A stretch of DNA of 64,000 bases from Pseudomonadota bacterium (GTDB lineage Bacteria; Pseudomonadota; Alphaproteobacteria; Reyranellales; Reyranellaceae). Under the pieces are notes generated by a model. The model did not search any database. It saw only the letters and a program-made list of their open reading frames with translations, and was not told the origin of the DNA. The stretch is taken from contig JAFEBU010000049.1 in the NCBI GenBank assembly GCA_018242505.1, positions 17,447 through 81,446 on the forward strand, read 5' to 3'. How positions within the stretch are numbered: the stretch's first letter is position 1; each line of letters opens with the position of its first letter. Positions 35,101 through 44,749 of the stretch are shown piece after piece. Position numbers and translations under genes: made by a program.

Positions 35101-35891
35101 GGCGGATGATAGTACTTCATTGCCTCCCGGACCCAAGCCCGGATATCGGCGAGCCGCTGTTCCGTCGAAGGATGGGTGCTGAGCCAGGTCGCCCCCCGGC
35201 CGCCGGGGTCGGCGGCCCGCATGCGTTCCCAAACGCCGACAGCTTCGCTCGGATCATACCCCGCCAAGGCCATCAGGATGAGGCCGATATGGTCCGCTTC
35301 CGATTCCTGCGTTCGCGACATCGGCAAGAGCACGCCGTACATCGCCCCAACCCCGAGCGCCGCCATGGCCAATGGCGCCACCGACGAAGTACGCTGGTTG
35401 ACCGCGAGCGCCACGCCCGCGAGAGCGATGGCGATGCGGGCGGCTTTCTGGTCGCTTAGTCGTTCGGCGCTGTGACGCGCCAGGGCGTGCGCCACTTCGT
35501 GGCCGATCACGGTGGCCATTCCCGCTTCGTTTTGGGTGATCGGGAGCAGACCTGTGTAAACGATGACCTTGCCGCCAGGCAGGCAGGATGCGTTCAGGGT
35601 CCGCTTGTCGATGACTTCGAATTCCCAATCATAGTGCGGCGCCTTCCACATATTCGGTGGCGGCGTCTCTGCTGCCGCGGCGATGCGCTTGCCGACTTTC
35701 TCGATGAGTTCATTGGCGACTTCGTCGTGCGACGGGGTCTCCCGCGCCTGGACTTGACGGAAGGCCAAGGCGCCAAGCCGACGTTCCTCAGCTTCGCTGA
35801 CGAGCATCAGCTGCGAACGGCCGGTCACCGGCGCCGATTGGCACCCCGCAAGGAGTACCGCAGAAAATATTGCGGCAATTATCGAGCGCAA
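35097..35891 (-). CDS. M48-family metallopeptidase lipoprotein (copy A)
   Basis: A 264-residue zinc peptidase. The lipobox AVLLAGC (Cys17) makes it a lipoprotein. The zinc motif HEVAH lies at residues 131-135 and the third ligand is Glu198 (QESEAD). This is the Oma1/LoiP-like group that degrades misfolded envelope proteins. No ATG exists; the TTG at 35891 gives the standard lipoprotein signal, with a weaker TTG at 35909. It is a close relative of the gene directly upstream and overlaps the TusA-like gene. Confidence 0.88.
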   Translation of the reverse strand: MRSIIAAIFSAVLLAGCQSAPVTGRSQLMLVSEAEERRLGALAFRQVQARETPSHDEVANELIEKVGKRIAAAAETPPPNMWKAPHYDWEFEVIDKRTLNASCLPGGKVIVYTGLLPITQNEAGMATVIGHEVAHALARHSAERLSDQKAARIAIALAGVALAVNQRTSSVAPLAMAALGVGAMYGVLLPMSRTQESEADHIGLILMALAGYDPSEAVGVWERMRAADPGGRGATWLSTHPSTEQRLADIRAWVREAMKYYHPP

Positions 35892-35894
35892 GGC

Positions 35895-35922
35895 ACACCC
35901 CCGTAGCAACCGTAGGGGGTGT
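35895..35922. repeat. Inverted repeat at the start of M48 copy A
   Basis: ACACCCCC (35895-35902) and GGGGGTGT (35915-35922) are perfectly complementary around a 12-base loop. The hairpin sits immediately upstream of the TTG start of copy A, in the 63-base gap after copy B. It could attenuate transcription or mask the ribosome-binding site. Confidence 0.55.
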
Positions 35923-35972
35923 CCGCTCAGGAGTCGAGGTGAAGCGCCTTTGCCATTTGCTTCAAATGTATT

Positions 35973-36785
35973 TTACGGCTTGCGGTAGTATCGCATCGCC
36001 TCAGGCACCCAGCGGCGGATGTTCTCGATGCGGGTCTCGTCGGCCGGATGGGTGCTGAGCCACTCGGCCTGCTGGCCGCCCTTGTTCGCGGCGCGCATGC
36101 GCTCCCACAGGCCGATCGCCTCGTGCGGATCGTAGCCCGCACGCGCCATCAGCACGAGGCCGATGTGATCGGCTTCCGCTTCCTGAGTGCGCGACATCGG
36201 CAGCAGGATGCCGACGCTGGCGCCCGCTCCCATGGCGGCGATCACCAGCGGCGAATAGGACGCCGTGCGCTGGTTGCTGGAGGTGCCGAGAGCGATGGCC
36301 GCCGCGGCCACTCCGGCGGAAACAAGGGTCTGGTCGCTCAGCCGCTCGGCGCTGTGACGTGCCAGCGCATGGGCGACCTCGTGGCCGATGACGGTCGCGA
36401 GGCCCGCTTCGTTGCGCGTGATCGGCAGCAGGCCTGAGTAGACCGCGATCTTGCCGCCGGGCAGGCAGAAGGCATTGGGAACGTTCTTCCTGATCGCATG
36501 AAACTCCCAATGATAATGCGGCGCCCGCCACATCTCTTCCGGCGGGGACTCGGCTGCGGCCGCGATGCGGCGGCCGACCTTCTCGACCAGCGCGTTGAAC
36601 TCGGCGTCATGCGAGGCCGGTTCCTGGGACAGCACCTGGCGATAGGCCTGCAATCCCATCTCGCGCTCCTCGCTCTCGCTCACGAGCATGAGTTGGGAAC
36701 GGCCGGTGACCGGCGCCGACTCGCACGCTGACAGCACGGTCGCCATGCCGCCAAGCGCGATCATAAATCGCAGGATCGTGTGCAT
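35973..36785 (-). CDS. M48-family metallopeptidase lipoprotein (copy B)
   Basis: A 270-residue paralogue of copy A. It has lipobox VLSAC (Cys21), the same [16 protein letters not shown] opening, HEVAH at 135-139, RTQEAEADHIGL with the third zinc ligand, and the C-terminal WLSTHPADETRI. The two proteins share most motifs in the same order, indicating a tandem duplication. Both should act in the periplasm on damaged envelope proteins. ATG is at 36785. hemC lies upstream on the same strand, 112 bases away. Confidence 0.9.
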   Translation of the reverse strand: MHTILRFMIALGGMATVLSACESAPVTGRSQLMLVSESEEREMGLQAYRQVLSQEPASHDAEFNALVEKVGRRIAAAAESPPEEMWRAPHYHWEFHAIRKNVPNAFCLPGGKIAVYSGLLPITRNEAGLATVIGHEVAHALARHSAERLSDQTLVSAGVAAAAIALGTSSNQRTASYSPLVIAAMGAGASVGILLPMSRTQEAEADHIGLVLMARAGYDPHEAIGLWERMRAANKGGQQAEWLSTHPADETRIENIRRWVPEAMRYYRKP

Positions 36786-36897
36786 GCGGCGATTCTAGAG
36801 GGTGTGCCTGACGCGGTCGAGCGCGATGGAATGCCTGGGCAGACCAGCCGCACCGCTTCGGATACGATCCAACCCACCTCACTTCGGGACCAAACAC

Positions 36898-37821
36898 CTA
36901 GGCCATGAGGAAATCGGGTCCCCCGCGGCGCTTGAGCTCCTCGCCGACATCGCGACCCAACCGCTCTGCGTCGGAGGAGGCCCCCCGCCGCTCGGTGGCG
37001 ATGAGATGCGACCCGTCGGGCTTGGCGATCAGGCCGCGCAGATGAAGCGTACCATCCGTTGCGAGCACGGAGTGGCCCGCGATCGGCGTGCGGCAGGAGC
37101 CGTCGAGCACCGCGAGCATCGCATGCTCGGCCGCGACGCGGATCGCGGTCGGCGCATGATCGATCATGGCGAGCCATGCGCGCGTTTGCGCATCATCGGC
37201 ACGGCACTCGATGCAGACCGCCCCCTGGCCGACGGCCGGCAGAATTTCCTCTTCCGGAACCGGCGTTCCGGCAACGAGGCCCAGCCGCTTCAGGCCGGCG
37301 AGGGCAAGCAGGGTCGCGTCGGCCGCACCGGCTTCCAGCTTGGCGAGGCGTGTGTCGACATTGCCGCGGAAGTTCACGATTTTCAGATCGGGCCGGCGAT
37401 AGAGAAGCTGCGCCTTGCGGCGGAGTGCCGAGGTGCCGACGACCGCGCCGGACTTGAGGTCGGCGATGCGCTTGACGTCGCCCGCGATCAGCACGTCGCG
37501 CGCATCCTCCCGCGGCAGGAAGGCCGCGATCACGAGGCCCGTCGGCTGCGCCGTCGGCATGTCCTTCATGCTGTGGACGGCGGCGTCGATGCGGCCGGCG
37601 AGCAGCGCTTCCTCGATCTCCTTGACGAACAGGCCCTTGCCGCCCGCCTCGGCGAGGGGGCGATCCTGGATCGCATCGCCGGTGGTGCGGATCGCCACGA
37701 TCTCGATGGCGTCAGGCATCGCCAATGCCGGCATGGCGGCGAGCGCATCGCGCACCAGCCCGGCCTGCGTGAGAGCGAGCTTGCTGCCGCGCGTACCGAG
37801 ACGCAGGAGGGGCGTGGTCAT
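36898..37821 (-). CDS. hemC: Porphobilinogen deaminase (hydroxymethylbilane synthase)
   Basis: A 307-residue haem-biosynthesis enzyme that polymerises four porphobilinogens. Motifs: LLRLGTRGSKLALTQAGLV, AVHSMKDMPTAQPTGL (catalytic Asp87), GTSALRRKAQLLYRRPDLKI, and Cys243 in DGSCRTPIAGH, to which the dipyrromethane cofactor attaches. The start at 37821 is the family start. It is divergent from tsaD, a gene pair widespread in Alphaproteobacteria. Confidence 0.96.
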   Translation of the reverse strand: MTTPLLRLGTRGSKLALTQAGLVRDALAAMPALAMPDAIEIVAIRTTGDAIQDRPLAEAGGKGLFVKEIEEALLAGRIDAAVHSMKDMPTAQPTGLVIAAFLPREDARDVLIAGDVKRIADLKSGAVVGTSALRRKAQLLYRRPDLKIVNFRGNVDTRLAKLEAGAADATLLALAGLKRLGLVAGTPVPEEEILPAVGQGAVCIECRADDAQTRAWLAMIDHAPTAIRVAAEHAMLAVLDGSCRTPIAGHSVLATDGTLHLRGLIAKPDGSHLIATERRGASSDAERLGRDVGEELKRRGGPDFLMA

Positions 37822-37865
37822 GGCGCTCTCTAGCGCAGCGGGGCGTCGGAGGCTAGAAGAGCCAC

Positions 37866-38903
37866 ATGCGTGTGATGGGCATCGAGACAAGCTGCGACGA
37901 AACGGCAGTCGCCCTCGTCGAGGCGCCGGCGGGTGCGGCGCCTGTCGGCCGCATCCTGGCGAACGTCGTCTACAGCCAGTTGACCGAGCATCGGCGCTTC
38001 GGCGGTGTGGTGCCCGAGATCGCCGCGCGCGCTCATCTCGAGCGACTCGACGGGCTGGTCGCGGACGCTCTCGCGGAAGCCAAGCTCGGCTTCGCCGATC
38101 TCGACGGCATCGCAGCCACCGGTGGACCGGGCCTGATCGGCGGCGTGATGGTGGGCGTCATGACGGCCAAGGCCATCGCCTTCGCTCACGACAAGCCGTT
38201 CCTCGCTGTCAATCACCTCGAAGGCCATGCGCTTTCGGTCCGGCTCACCGAAGACGTGTCCTTCCCCTACCTCCTGCTGTTGGTGTCGGGCGGCCATTGC
38301 CAGCTCCTGACCGTCGACGGACCGGGCCGGTTCACGCGCCTTGGGACCACCATCGACGATGCGGTCGGTGAATGCTTCGACAAGACCGCGAAGCTTCTGG
38401 GGCTCGGCTTCCCGGGCGGGCCGGCGGTCGAGCGGGCGGCGCTCGGCGGCGATGCGGTGCGCTTCGCTCTGCCGCGGCCGATGTGGCGCAAGCCCGGCTG
38501 CGACTTTTCCTTCTCCGGCCTCAAGACCGCAGTCCGACAGGCGGCGGAGAAGCTGACGGCAAACGACCGGCAGGCCATCGCCGATCTCTGCGCCTCGTTC
38601 CAGCGTACGGTGGGCGATGTGTTGGTCGACCGTTGCACGAACGCGCTCGCCCGTGCGCCTGCGCCGACCTTGGTCGTGGCCGGTGGCGTCGCCGCCAACG
38701 TTTACTTGCGCAGCCGGCTCGACGCACTCGCGATCTCCAACGGCATCCGGCTGGTCGCACCGCCGGTAAAGCTCTGCACCGACAACGGCGCGATGATCGC
38801 CTGGGCCGGGCTCGAGCGCTTGCGGCTCGGGCAGACGGATGCGCTCGATTTCCGTCCGCGGCCGCGCTGGCCGCTCGATTCAGGAGAGCGGATCGCCGCA
38901 TGA
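37866..38903 (+). CDS. tsaD: tRNA threonylcarbamoyladenosine transferase TsaD
   Basis: A 345-residue ASKHA-fold enzyme that transfers threonylcarbamoyl to A37 of ANN-decoding tRNAs. Metal histidines are in VNHLEGHAL; other motifs are [47 protein letters not shown] and [15 protein letters not shown]. Its stop codon overlaps the following gene by 4 bases (ATGA), coupling it to the TIGR02466-type protein. Confidence 0.96.
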   Translation: MRVMGIETSCDETAVALVEAPAGAAPVGRILANVVYSQLTEHRRFGGVVPEIAARAHLERLDGLVADALAEAKLGFADLDGIAATGGPGLIGGVMVGVMTAKAIAFAHDKPFLAVNHLEGHALSVRLTEDVSFPYLLLLVSGGHCQLLTVDGPGRFTRLGTTIDDAVGECFDKTAKLLGLGFPGGPAVERAALGGDAVRFALPRPMWRKPGCDFSFSGLKTAVRQAAEKLTANDRQAIADLCASFQRTVGDVLVDRCTNALARAPAPTLVVAGGVAANVYLRSRLDALAISNGIRLVAPPVKLCTDNGAMIAWAGLERLRLGQTDALDFRPRPRWPLDSGERIAA

Positions 38904-39523
38904 GCCAGGGGCCGGAAGTCACGACACTGTTCGGCACGCCGGTGGTGTCGTTCGACCTGCCCGAAGCAGAGATACTCAACAAGGACCTTCGCGCCGTGAT
39001 CGTCGAGCGCCAGAAGGCGCATCCCGGCACCCAGCATTCGAACCTCGGCGGCTGGCAATCGAGCTGGGACATGGACCGCTGGGGCGGCGCTCCGGCGATC
39101 AAGCTGCTGGCGTTCGGGCGCAACACAGCCAACCGCGTGACCACTGATCGCCAGGGCAAACCCGTCGCGATCGTATGGCGCGCCAACATGTGGGCGAACA
39201 TCAACCGCAGCGGCCACGCCAACGAATTCCATTCCCATCCCGGCAGCTTCTGGTCCGGCGTCTACTATGTCGACGATGGCGGCATCGCCCAGGATCCATC
39301 CCTGGGGGGTGAGCTGGAGTTCATGGATCCGCGCGGACCCGGACCTGCAATGTACGCGCCGCATCTCGCCTTCGGCGCTGCCGGCCTGTCGGTCGGCGCC
39401 AACGAAATGGTGCGGCCCAGGGCGGGACGGCTCTTCCTGTTTCCGGCGTGGTTGCTGCATCAGGTGCGGCCCTACAAGGGAACTGCCGAGCGCATCTCGA
39501 TCGCCTTCAACTTGAGCCTCTGA
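38900..39523 (+). CDS. TIGR02466-type putative 2-oxoglutarate/Fe(II) oxygenase
   Basis: A 207-residue protein of the TIGR02466 family, with a predicted double-stranded beta-helix. Candidate iron ligands and substrate residues are in [45 protein letters not shown] and ERISIAFNL (the Arg that would bind 2-oxoglutarate). The function is unknown; the fold suggests hydroxylation of a small molecule or protein. It starts in the tsaD stop codon and precedes gpsA by 5 bases, so it is part of that operon. Confidence 0.8.
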   Translation: MSQGPEVTTLFGTPVVSFDLPEAEILNKDLRAVIVERQKAHPGTQHSNLGGWQSSWDMDRWGGAPAIKLLAFGRNTANRVTTDRQGKPVAIVWRANMWANINRSGHANEFHSHPGSFWSGVYYVDDGGIAQDPSLGGELEFMDPRGPGPAMYAPHLAFGAAGLSVGANEMVRPRAGRLFLFPAWLLHQVRPYKGTAERISIAFNLSL

Positions 39524-39528
39524 GGGTC

Positions 39529-40518
39529 TTGGATTCCATCGGACATATCGGCGTGGTGGGCGGCGGTGCCTGGGGCACGGCGCTCGCCTGCCTTGCGCGA
39601 CGCGCCGGTCGCGAGGCGACGTTATGGTCGCGCGACCCGGCAATTGCCCGGTCGATCGCCGAGCGGTGCGTCAATCCCGTCTATCTGCCCGAGGTCGGGC
39701 TCGATGCGGGCATTGCAGCCGCCGCGGATTTGGACGGCCTCGCCGCGTGCGACCTCGTCCTGCTCGCCTGTCCGGCACAGGCCGTGCGTGGCCTGGCAGC
39801 CAGGCTTTCCGGCGATGGACCGGTCGTGATCTGCGCCAAGGGCATCGAGGCTGCAACCGGCCTCCTGATGCCCGAGGTGCTGGCCGAGGTCCTGCCGCGT
39901 CGACCGATCGCGCTGCTGTCAGGACCAAGTTTCGCCGAGGAGGCTGTGCGCGGCCTGCCGACGGCGATCAGCATCGCCACCGCCGATCCTGAGCGCGGAC
40001 GCAGGTTGGCGGCAGCCCTGGCCTCAGGTGCCTTCCGGCCCTACTGGACGCATGATCTGCTGGGTGTGGCGCTTGGCGGTGCCGTGAAGAACGTGCTGGC
40101 CATCGCCGCCGGCATTGTCGAGGGGCGCGGGCTCGGCGCCAATGCCGCCGCCGCGCTGATCACCCGCGGTTTTGCCGAGATGGCTCGTCTTGGTCAGGCA
40201 TTGGGCGCCGAACTGGAGACGCTCGCCGGACTGAGCGGGCTCGGCGACCTGGTGCTGACCTGCCACGGGCCATTGTCGCGCAACCGGTCCCTTGGCCTGG
40301 CGCTCGGCCAGGGCCAGTCGCTGGCCCGCTACATGGAGGGGCGGCGGCAGGTGGTCGAAGGCGAAGCGACGGCGCCCGCCGTCCTGGCGCGAGCCGCCCG
40401 GCTCGGCATCGAAATGCCGATTTGCGCCGCCGTCGATGCTATCCTCCATCACGATGCGGACCTCGACGAAGCGATCCGCGCTCTGCTGGCGCGGCCGTTG
40501 CGCCGAGAAGGGGAGTGA
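39529..40518 (+). CDS. gpsA: Glycerol-3-phosphate dehydrogenase [NAD(P)+]
   Basis: A 329-residue enzyme that reduces dihydroxyacetone phosphate to glycerol-3-phosphate for phospholipid synthesis. Motifs: IGVVGGGAWGTALACLA (NAD-binding), VNPVYLPEV, LLSGPSFAEEAVRGLPTAIS and ALGGAVKNVLAIAAGIVEG. No ATG is available near the start; TTG at 39529 with GAGGG upstream gives the usual N-terminus. It follows the TIGR02466 gene and precedes the EVE protein. Confidence 0.95.
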   Translation: MDSIGHIGVVGGGAWGTALACLARRAGREATLWSRDPAIARSIAERCVNPVYLPEVGLDAGIAAAADLDGLAACDLVLLACPAQAVRGLAARLSGDGPVVICAKGIEAATGLLMPEVLAEVLPRRPIALLSGPSFAEEAVRGLPTAISIATADPERGRRLAAALASGAFRPYWTHDLLGVALGGAVKNVLAIAAGIVEGRGLGANAAAALITRGFAEMARLGQALGAELETLAGLSGLGDLVLTCHGPLSRNRSLGLALGQGQSLARYMEGRRQVVEGEATAPAVLARAARLGIEMPICAAVDAILHHDADLDEAIRALLARPLRREGE

Positions 40519-40519
40519 C

Positions 40520-40930
40520 ATGGCTTACTGGCTCATCAAGTCCGAACCCTCGTCCTATTCGTGGGATCAACTTGTGAAGGAGAAGCGCACCTCCTGGACC
40601 GGCGTGCGCAACCCCCAGGCGTTGCTCAATCTCAAGGCGATGAAGGTGGGCGATCGCTGTTTCTTCTATCACTCGGGCGAGGGCAGGGAGATCGTGGGCA
40701 TCGCCGAGGTGGTGAAGGCGGCTTATCCCGATCCGACCGACAAGTCGGGCAAGGCCGTGACGGTCGATGTCGCGGCCGTCGGGCCGGTGAAGCAGCCCGT
40801 GACGCTGGCCGCCATCAAGGCCGATGCGACGTTCAAGGATTTCAAGCTGGTGCGCCAGTCGCGTCTTTCGGTCGTGCCGGTGAGCGCAGATCACTGGAAG
40901 CTGCTGATGAAGATGTCCGGCGCCAAGTGA
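40520..40930 (+). CDS. EVE-domain protein
   Basis: A 136-residue EVE-domain protein. It opens YWLIKSEPSSYSWDQLVKEK and contains SWTGVRNPQALLNLK, VGDRCFFYHSGEGREIVGI and a C-terminal RQSRLSVVPVSADHWKLL, diagnostic of the family. EVE domains bind modified bases in DNA or RNA and are related to PUA and YTH readers; here it sits in a tRNA-modification and lipid operon, so an RNA role is plausible. GGGGAG precedes the ATG. The stop overlaps the transporter gene that follows. Confidence 0.93.
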   Translation: MAYWLIKSEPSSYSWDQLVKEKRTSWTGVRNPQALLNLKAMKVGDRCFFYHSGEGREIVGIAEVVKAAYPDPTDKSGKAVTVDVAAVGPVKQPVTLAAIKADATFKDFKLVRQSRLSVVPVSADHWKLLMKMSGAK

Positions 40931-41796
40931 TCGACAACAGCCGCGGCATCCTCGCGATGTCCGCGTCGGTGCTGGCCTTCATCTTCAACGACGCGTTGAT
41001 GAAGCTCGCCACCGAGACCATGCCGGCGGTCCAGGCGATCGGCCTGCGCGGCCTTTTCGCGACTCTGTGGTGCGCGGTGGCGGTGTGGGTGAGTGGCGCT
41101 TGGCGACGCGTCGCGGGCATCAGCCATCCGTCGGTACTGGCGCGTGCCGCGCTCGAGGCGGGTGCAGCCATCGTCTATCTGATCGCGCTTGCCCATATCC
41201 CCTTCGCCGTCGCGACGGCGGTTAATCTTTCAACGCCGCTTTTTCTCGCGCTGCTTGCCGTGCTGATCCTGAAGGAGACGGTGGGTTGGCGGCGCTGGAC
41301 CACGATCGCCGTGGGCTTCGTCGGCGTCGTGATGGTGATCCAGCCCCGGCCCGGTGACGTCAACGCCTGGATGTGGGCCGTCATGGTCGCCTCGCTGCTG
41401 GGCGCCTTGCGCGACATCCTCGGCCGGTACGTGCCAGCCACCGTGCCGACCGTCGTCGTGTCGCTGGGCTCCGCGATTGGCGTGGCGCTCGCGGGTTGCG
41501 TCTGGACGTCCCTGGAAGGCTGGCAGCCTTTGCCGATTCGGGGCCTCGCCTTGCTGGCCGCCGCCTCGATCCTGCTGGCGAGTGGTTACCAGCTCCTGAT
41601 GCTGGCCTTGCGCTCGGGCGCGGAATATTCGGTGATCGGCTCCTTCCGTTATGCCTCGGTGCTCTGGGCGCTCGGCATCGGCTACGCCGTGTGGAGAGAT
41701 GTGCCCAACACGTTGGCCGTGATGGGCATCGCCGTGATCGTCGGATCAGGTCTCTATCTTCTCCACCGCGAGCGGGTGAAGCGGATCTCTCGATAG
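40927..41796 (+). CDS. DMT-superfamily transporter (EamA type)
   Basis: A 289-residue membrane protein with about ten hydrophobic helices in two EamA repeats, each with a Gly-rich helix (AVGFVGVVMVIQPRPG; VMGIAVIVGSGLYLLHRER). The exported metabolite cannot be predicted. The GTG start overlaps the EVE stop codon (GTGA), so it is the last gene of the tsaD operon. Confidence 0.9.
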   Translation: MIDNSRGILAMSASVLAFIFNDALMKLATETMPAVQAIGLRGLFATLWCAVAVWVSGAWRRVAGISHPSVLARAALEAGAAIVYLIALAHIPFAVATAVNLSTPLFLALLAVLILKETVGWRRWTTIAVGFVGVVMVIQPRPGDVNAWMWAVMVASLLGALRDILGRYVPATVPTVVVSLGSAIGVALAGCVWTSLEGWQPLPIRGLALLAAASILLASGYQLLMLALRSGAEYSVIGSFRYASVLWALGIGYAVWRDVPNTLAVMGIAVIVGSGLYLLHRERVKRISR

Positions 41797-41812
41797 TGCC
41801 GATCGCCCACGC

Positions 41813-42556
41813 CTATCGCGCGATCCAGGCGGCATAGTCGCGGGCGACATCCTCGACCGCGGTCTCGTAGATCCGTTTGCCATGCTCGGGCGTGGCGAGG
41901 TTGGGATCGGAGCCGATGCGGCCATCTGGAAAGGCCCGGCGATAGTCCTCGGCATCGGCAAAGGAGCCATTGGGGGCAATGCGCGGTTCCATGGTCTTTT
42001 GCTGCATGGTCTGCGGGTAGCCGTACCAGGTGACGGCGACTTCGGAGGGCGTGGCATGGCTGCCCTCGGCGCTGCCGTAAAGTTCGCGGCTGAGGCTCTT
42101 GACGCCGTTGCTTTCCCACCAGTTGCGCAGGGCGCACTTGAGAGGCGGTTGGTTGCTGAGCTTCTCCATCGAGCGCTCGGCATAGATCTCGGAAAAGGCG
42201 GCGGTCACGGTGGCGATATTGCCGCCATGACCGTTCACGAAATAGAAGCGCGTGAAGCCGTGCCGCGCGAGCGACACCACCGTGTCGCGTACCACGGCGA
42301 TCAGCGTCGTGGGCCGGAGCGTGACCGATCCGGGAAAGGCCAGGTGATGCTGGGCCATGCCGACCGCGATGGTCGGCGCCACCAGCGCGCCCGCCTTCTC
42401 GCCGGCGCCGCGGGCGATCATTTCCGCCGTCAGCGCATCGGTGCCGATCAGGCCGGTCGGGCCGTGCTGCTCGGTCGAGCCGATGGGGATGATGATGCCG
42501 GTCTTGGCCTTGAGATAGTCCTCGACGAACTGCCAAGTTTTGAGCTGAAGCTGCAC
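41813..42556 (-). CDS. Creatininase-family protein
   Basis: A 247-residue creatininase/MftE-like amidohydrolase. Metal ligands are in IPIGSTEQHGPTGLIGTDAL, FYFVNGHGGNIATV and EGSHATPSEVAVT, in the order expected for the binuclear site. Members include creatinine amidohydrolase, formamide-group hydrolases of flavin synthesis and mycofactocin maturases; the substrate here is unknown. The start is GTG at 42556 behind AGGAGA. It converges with the DMT transporter. Confidence 0.9.
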   Translation of the reverse strand: MQLQLKTWQFVEDYLKAKTGIIIPIGSTEQHGPTGLIGTDALTAEMIARGAGEKAGALVAPTIAVGMAQHHLAFPGSVTLRPTTLIAVVRDTVVSLARHGFTRFYFVNGHGGNIATVTAAFSEIYAERSMEKLSNQPPLKCALRNWWESNGVKSLSRELYGSAEGSHATPSEVAVTWYGYPQTMQQKTMEPRIAPNGSFADAEDYRRAFPDGRIGSDPNLATPEHGKRIYETAVEDVARDYAAWIAR

Positions 42557-42608
42557 GGAACAAGTCTCCTATGGGATTTGCTCGCAGGATGCGTCGCTTC
42601 GTTCGGCT

Positions 42609-42707
42609 TGTCATCCTGGGCGCGGCGAAGCGGCACCGGAAGCGTTGGCCGTTTCCTCAGGTCCTTCGCTCAGGCACGCGGACTACCGCGCGCGACCCGG
42701 GATGACA
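42609..42707. repeat. Imperfect intergenic inverted repeat, with palindrome at its right edge
   Basis: TGTCATCCTGGG (42609-42620) pairs with CCCGGGATGACA (42696-42707) with one mismatch. Immediately to the right AGCTCAATTGAGCT (42707-42720) is a perfect palindrome spanning the stop codon of the DUF255 gene. The 74-base inner region has no gene. It resembles the other intergenic hairpins at 13.4 and 14.7 kb. Confidence 0.6.
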
Positions 42708-42709
42708 GC

Positions 42710-44749
42710 TCAATTGAGCTGGACGGCCGTCGGATCAGTTACCGGCGGTTGGCAAGTTTGGTTGCGGCAGACGTAGAGCGCCGGCCTGCCGCCGACCAGG
42801 CCCTTGCCGGCGGCAGGATGGTCCGGCGGAAGCAGCGCATCGGGCGCGAGCCGGCGCACGATCTTGTTGGGCAGGCTCTTGGCGTAGACCGCGCGGCGCA
42901 GCGACTCGGTCTCGTCGCGTGACGGATTGCCCACGATCACCAGTTCGACCGCACTTTGCAGTGTCTCGTAGCCGTTCAGCAGCGTCATCAGCGGGAAGAA
43001 GTTGCCTTCGAGCTCGCCGGCGAAAGCCGCGACCTGCATATCGGCCTTGTCCCGCCAGGCCGCTTCGCCAGTCAGGATCCAGAGCCGCGCGAAGACGCCG
43101 ACCAGCGTGCCGTTGCCCGACGGCACCGCATTGTCGTGGCAATTCTTGGCGCGCACGATCAGGTCGGCGGCGTCATCCGCGGTGATGAAGTAGCCGCCCG
43201 AAGATGGATCGGTAAAATGCTTGTCGAGCACGGCGACCAGCGCCTTCGCCTCCTCGAGATAGCGCGTCTCGCCTGTCGCCTCGAACAATGCGATCCCGGC
43301 GCGCGCCATGTTGGCGTAGTCGTCGAGCGTGCCGCGGTGCAGGCGCTTGCCGGCGCGATGGGAGTGGAACAGCCGGCCATCGCCATCGCGCATCGTGTCC
43401 ATGACGAACCGCCAGGCCCGCACCGCTGCAGTGAGCCAGTCGTCGCGCTGGAAGACGGCGGAGGCATTGGCAAGGGCAGCGATCATCAGGCCGTTCCAGT
43501 CAGCCAGCACCTTGTCGTCCCAGCCCGGCCAGACGCGCTTGTCGCGCACGGCCTTCAGCTTGGTCCGCAGGGTTGCGAGCCTTTGCTCCTCGGCCTCGCC
43601 CAGAAGCGCCGGCGCGCGGTTGCGGTGCAGGATGTTGTGATGCTCCCAGTTGCCTTCGGGTGTGACGTCGTAGCTGGCCCGAAAGAAGGCGCCGTCCTCT
43701 GTGCCCAGCACGGCATCGATCTCGGACGCGTCCCAGACATAGAACTTGCCTTCAACGCCTTCGCTGTCGGCATCATAGGTGGCGGCAAAGCCGCCGCCCT
43801 CGGCGATCATCTCGCGCAGGACCCAGTCGCAGGTCTCGGCAATGCGCGTCGCGTACAACGGACTCTTGGTCTCCTGCCAGACGAGTGTCAGGAGGTCGAT
43901 GAGCTGCGCGTTGTCGTAGAGCATCTTCTCGAAGTGCGGGATCAGCCACTGTGCGTCGGTGGCGTAGCGGGCGAAGCCGCCGCCCAGATGATCGTAGATG
44001 CCGCCCTGGCACATCCGGTCGAGCGTGACGGTGACCGCGTCGAAGAGCTTGGCGTTGGCTCGCCCGCGCAGCCAGCCGCGCCAGATGTTCTCGAACACAT
44101 AGGGCGAAGGGAATTTCGGCGCCTGGCCGAAGCCGCCCCACACCGGATCGCAGGCATCGGCAAGGCGCTCGGCGATCTGGTCGAGCAAGCCGATCGGGAT
44201 CAGGGGGCCGTCGCCCTTGGGCACGACGGCCTTGTTGGCGGCGCTTTTCCGCAGCGCCTTCAGGAGGCCTGACCGGTTGGTCTCGATGTCCTGCGGCTTG
44301 TCGCGCCAGGCCTGCGCCACACCGCGCAGCACATCGACGAAGCTCGGCCGGCCGAAGCGCGCGGGATAGGGAAAGTAGGTGCCGCCCCAGAACGGCTCGC
44401 CGTCGGGGGTGCAGAACATGGTGAGCGGCCAGCCGCCGTGCTCGCCCAGGAGATGCAGCGCCTGCATGTAGATCCCATCGACATCGGGGCGTTCCTCGCG
44501 GTCGACCTTGATGTTGACGAACAGCTCGTTCATCACCGCGGCGACGTCGGGCGATTCGAAGCTCTCATGCGCCATGACATGGCACCAGTGACAGGCGGCG
44601 TAGCCGACCGAGAGCAGGATCGGCCGGTTGGTGCGCTTGGCTTCTGCGATCACCTCCTCGCCCCAGGCCCACCAGTGCACCGGGTTGTGCGCATGCTGCA
44701 GGAGATAGGGGCTGGTTTCCTCGCCCAGGCGATTGCGTCCTTCGCTCAT
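42710..44749 (-). CDS. DUF255 thioredoxin-domain protein (YyaL-like)
   Basis: A 679-residue cytosolic protein of the YyaL/spermatogenesis-associated-20 family. The N-terminal thioredoxin domain has CHWCH (Cys53/Cys56) in [16 protein letters not shown], then [19 protein letters not shown] before it. The C-terminal (alpha/alpha)6 barrel resembles N-acylglucosamine epimerases. Function is poorly known. Its ATG overlaps the stop of the dpaL gene (ATGA), so the two are translated together. Confidence 0.93.
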   Translation of the reverse strand: MSEGRNRLGEETSPYLLQHAHNPVHWWAWGEEVIAEAKRTNRPILLSVGYAACHWCHVMAHESFESPDVAAVMNELFVNIKVDREERPDVDGIYMQALHLLGEHGGWPLTMFCTPDGEPFWGGTYFPYPARFGRPSFVDVLRGVAQAWRDKPQDIETNRSGLLKALRKSAANKAVVPKGDGPLIPIGLLDQIAERLADACDPVWGGFGQAPKFPSPYVFENIWRGWLRGRANAKLFDAVTVTLDRMCQGGIYDHLGGGFARYATDAQWLIPHFEKMLYDNAQLIDLLTLVWQETKSPLYATRIAETCDWVLREMIAEGGGFAATYDADSEGVEGKFYVWDASEIDAVLGTEDGAFFRASYDVTPEGNWEHHNILHRNRAPALLGEAEEQRLATLRTKLKAVRDKRVWPGWDDKVLADWNGLMIAALANASAVFQRDDWLTAAVRAWRFVMDTMRDGDGRLFHSHRAGKRLHRGTLDDYANMARAGIALFEATGETRYLEEAKALVAVLDKHFTDPSSGGYFITADDAADLIVRAKNCHDNAVPSGNGTLVGVFARLWILTGEAAWRDKADMQVAAFAGELEGNFFPLMTLLNGYETLQSAVELVIVGNPSRDETESLRRAVYAKSLPNKIVRRLAPDALLPPDHPAAGKGLVGGRPALYVCRNQTCQPPVTDPTAVQLN

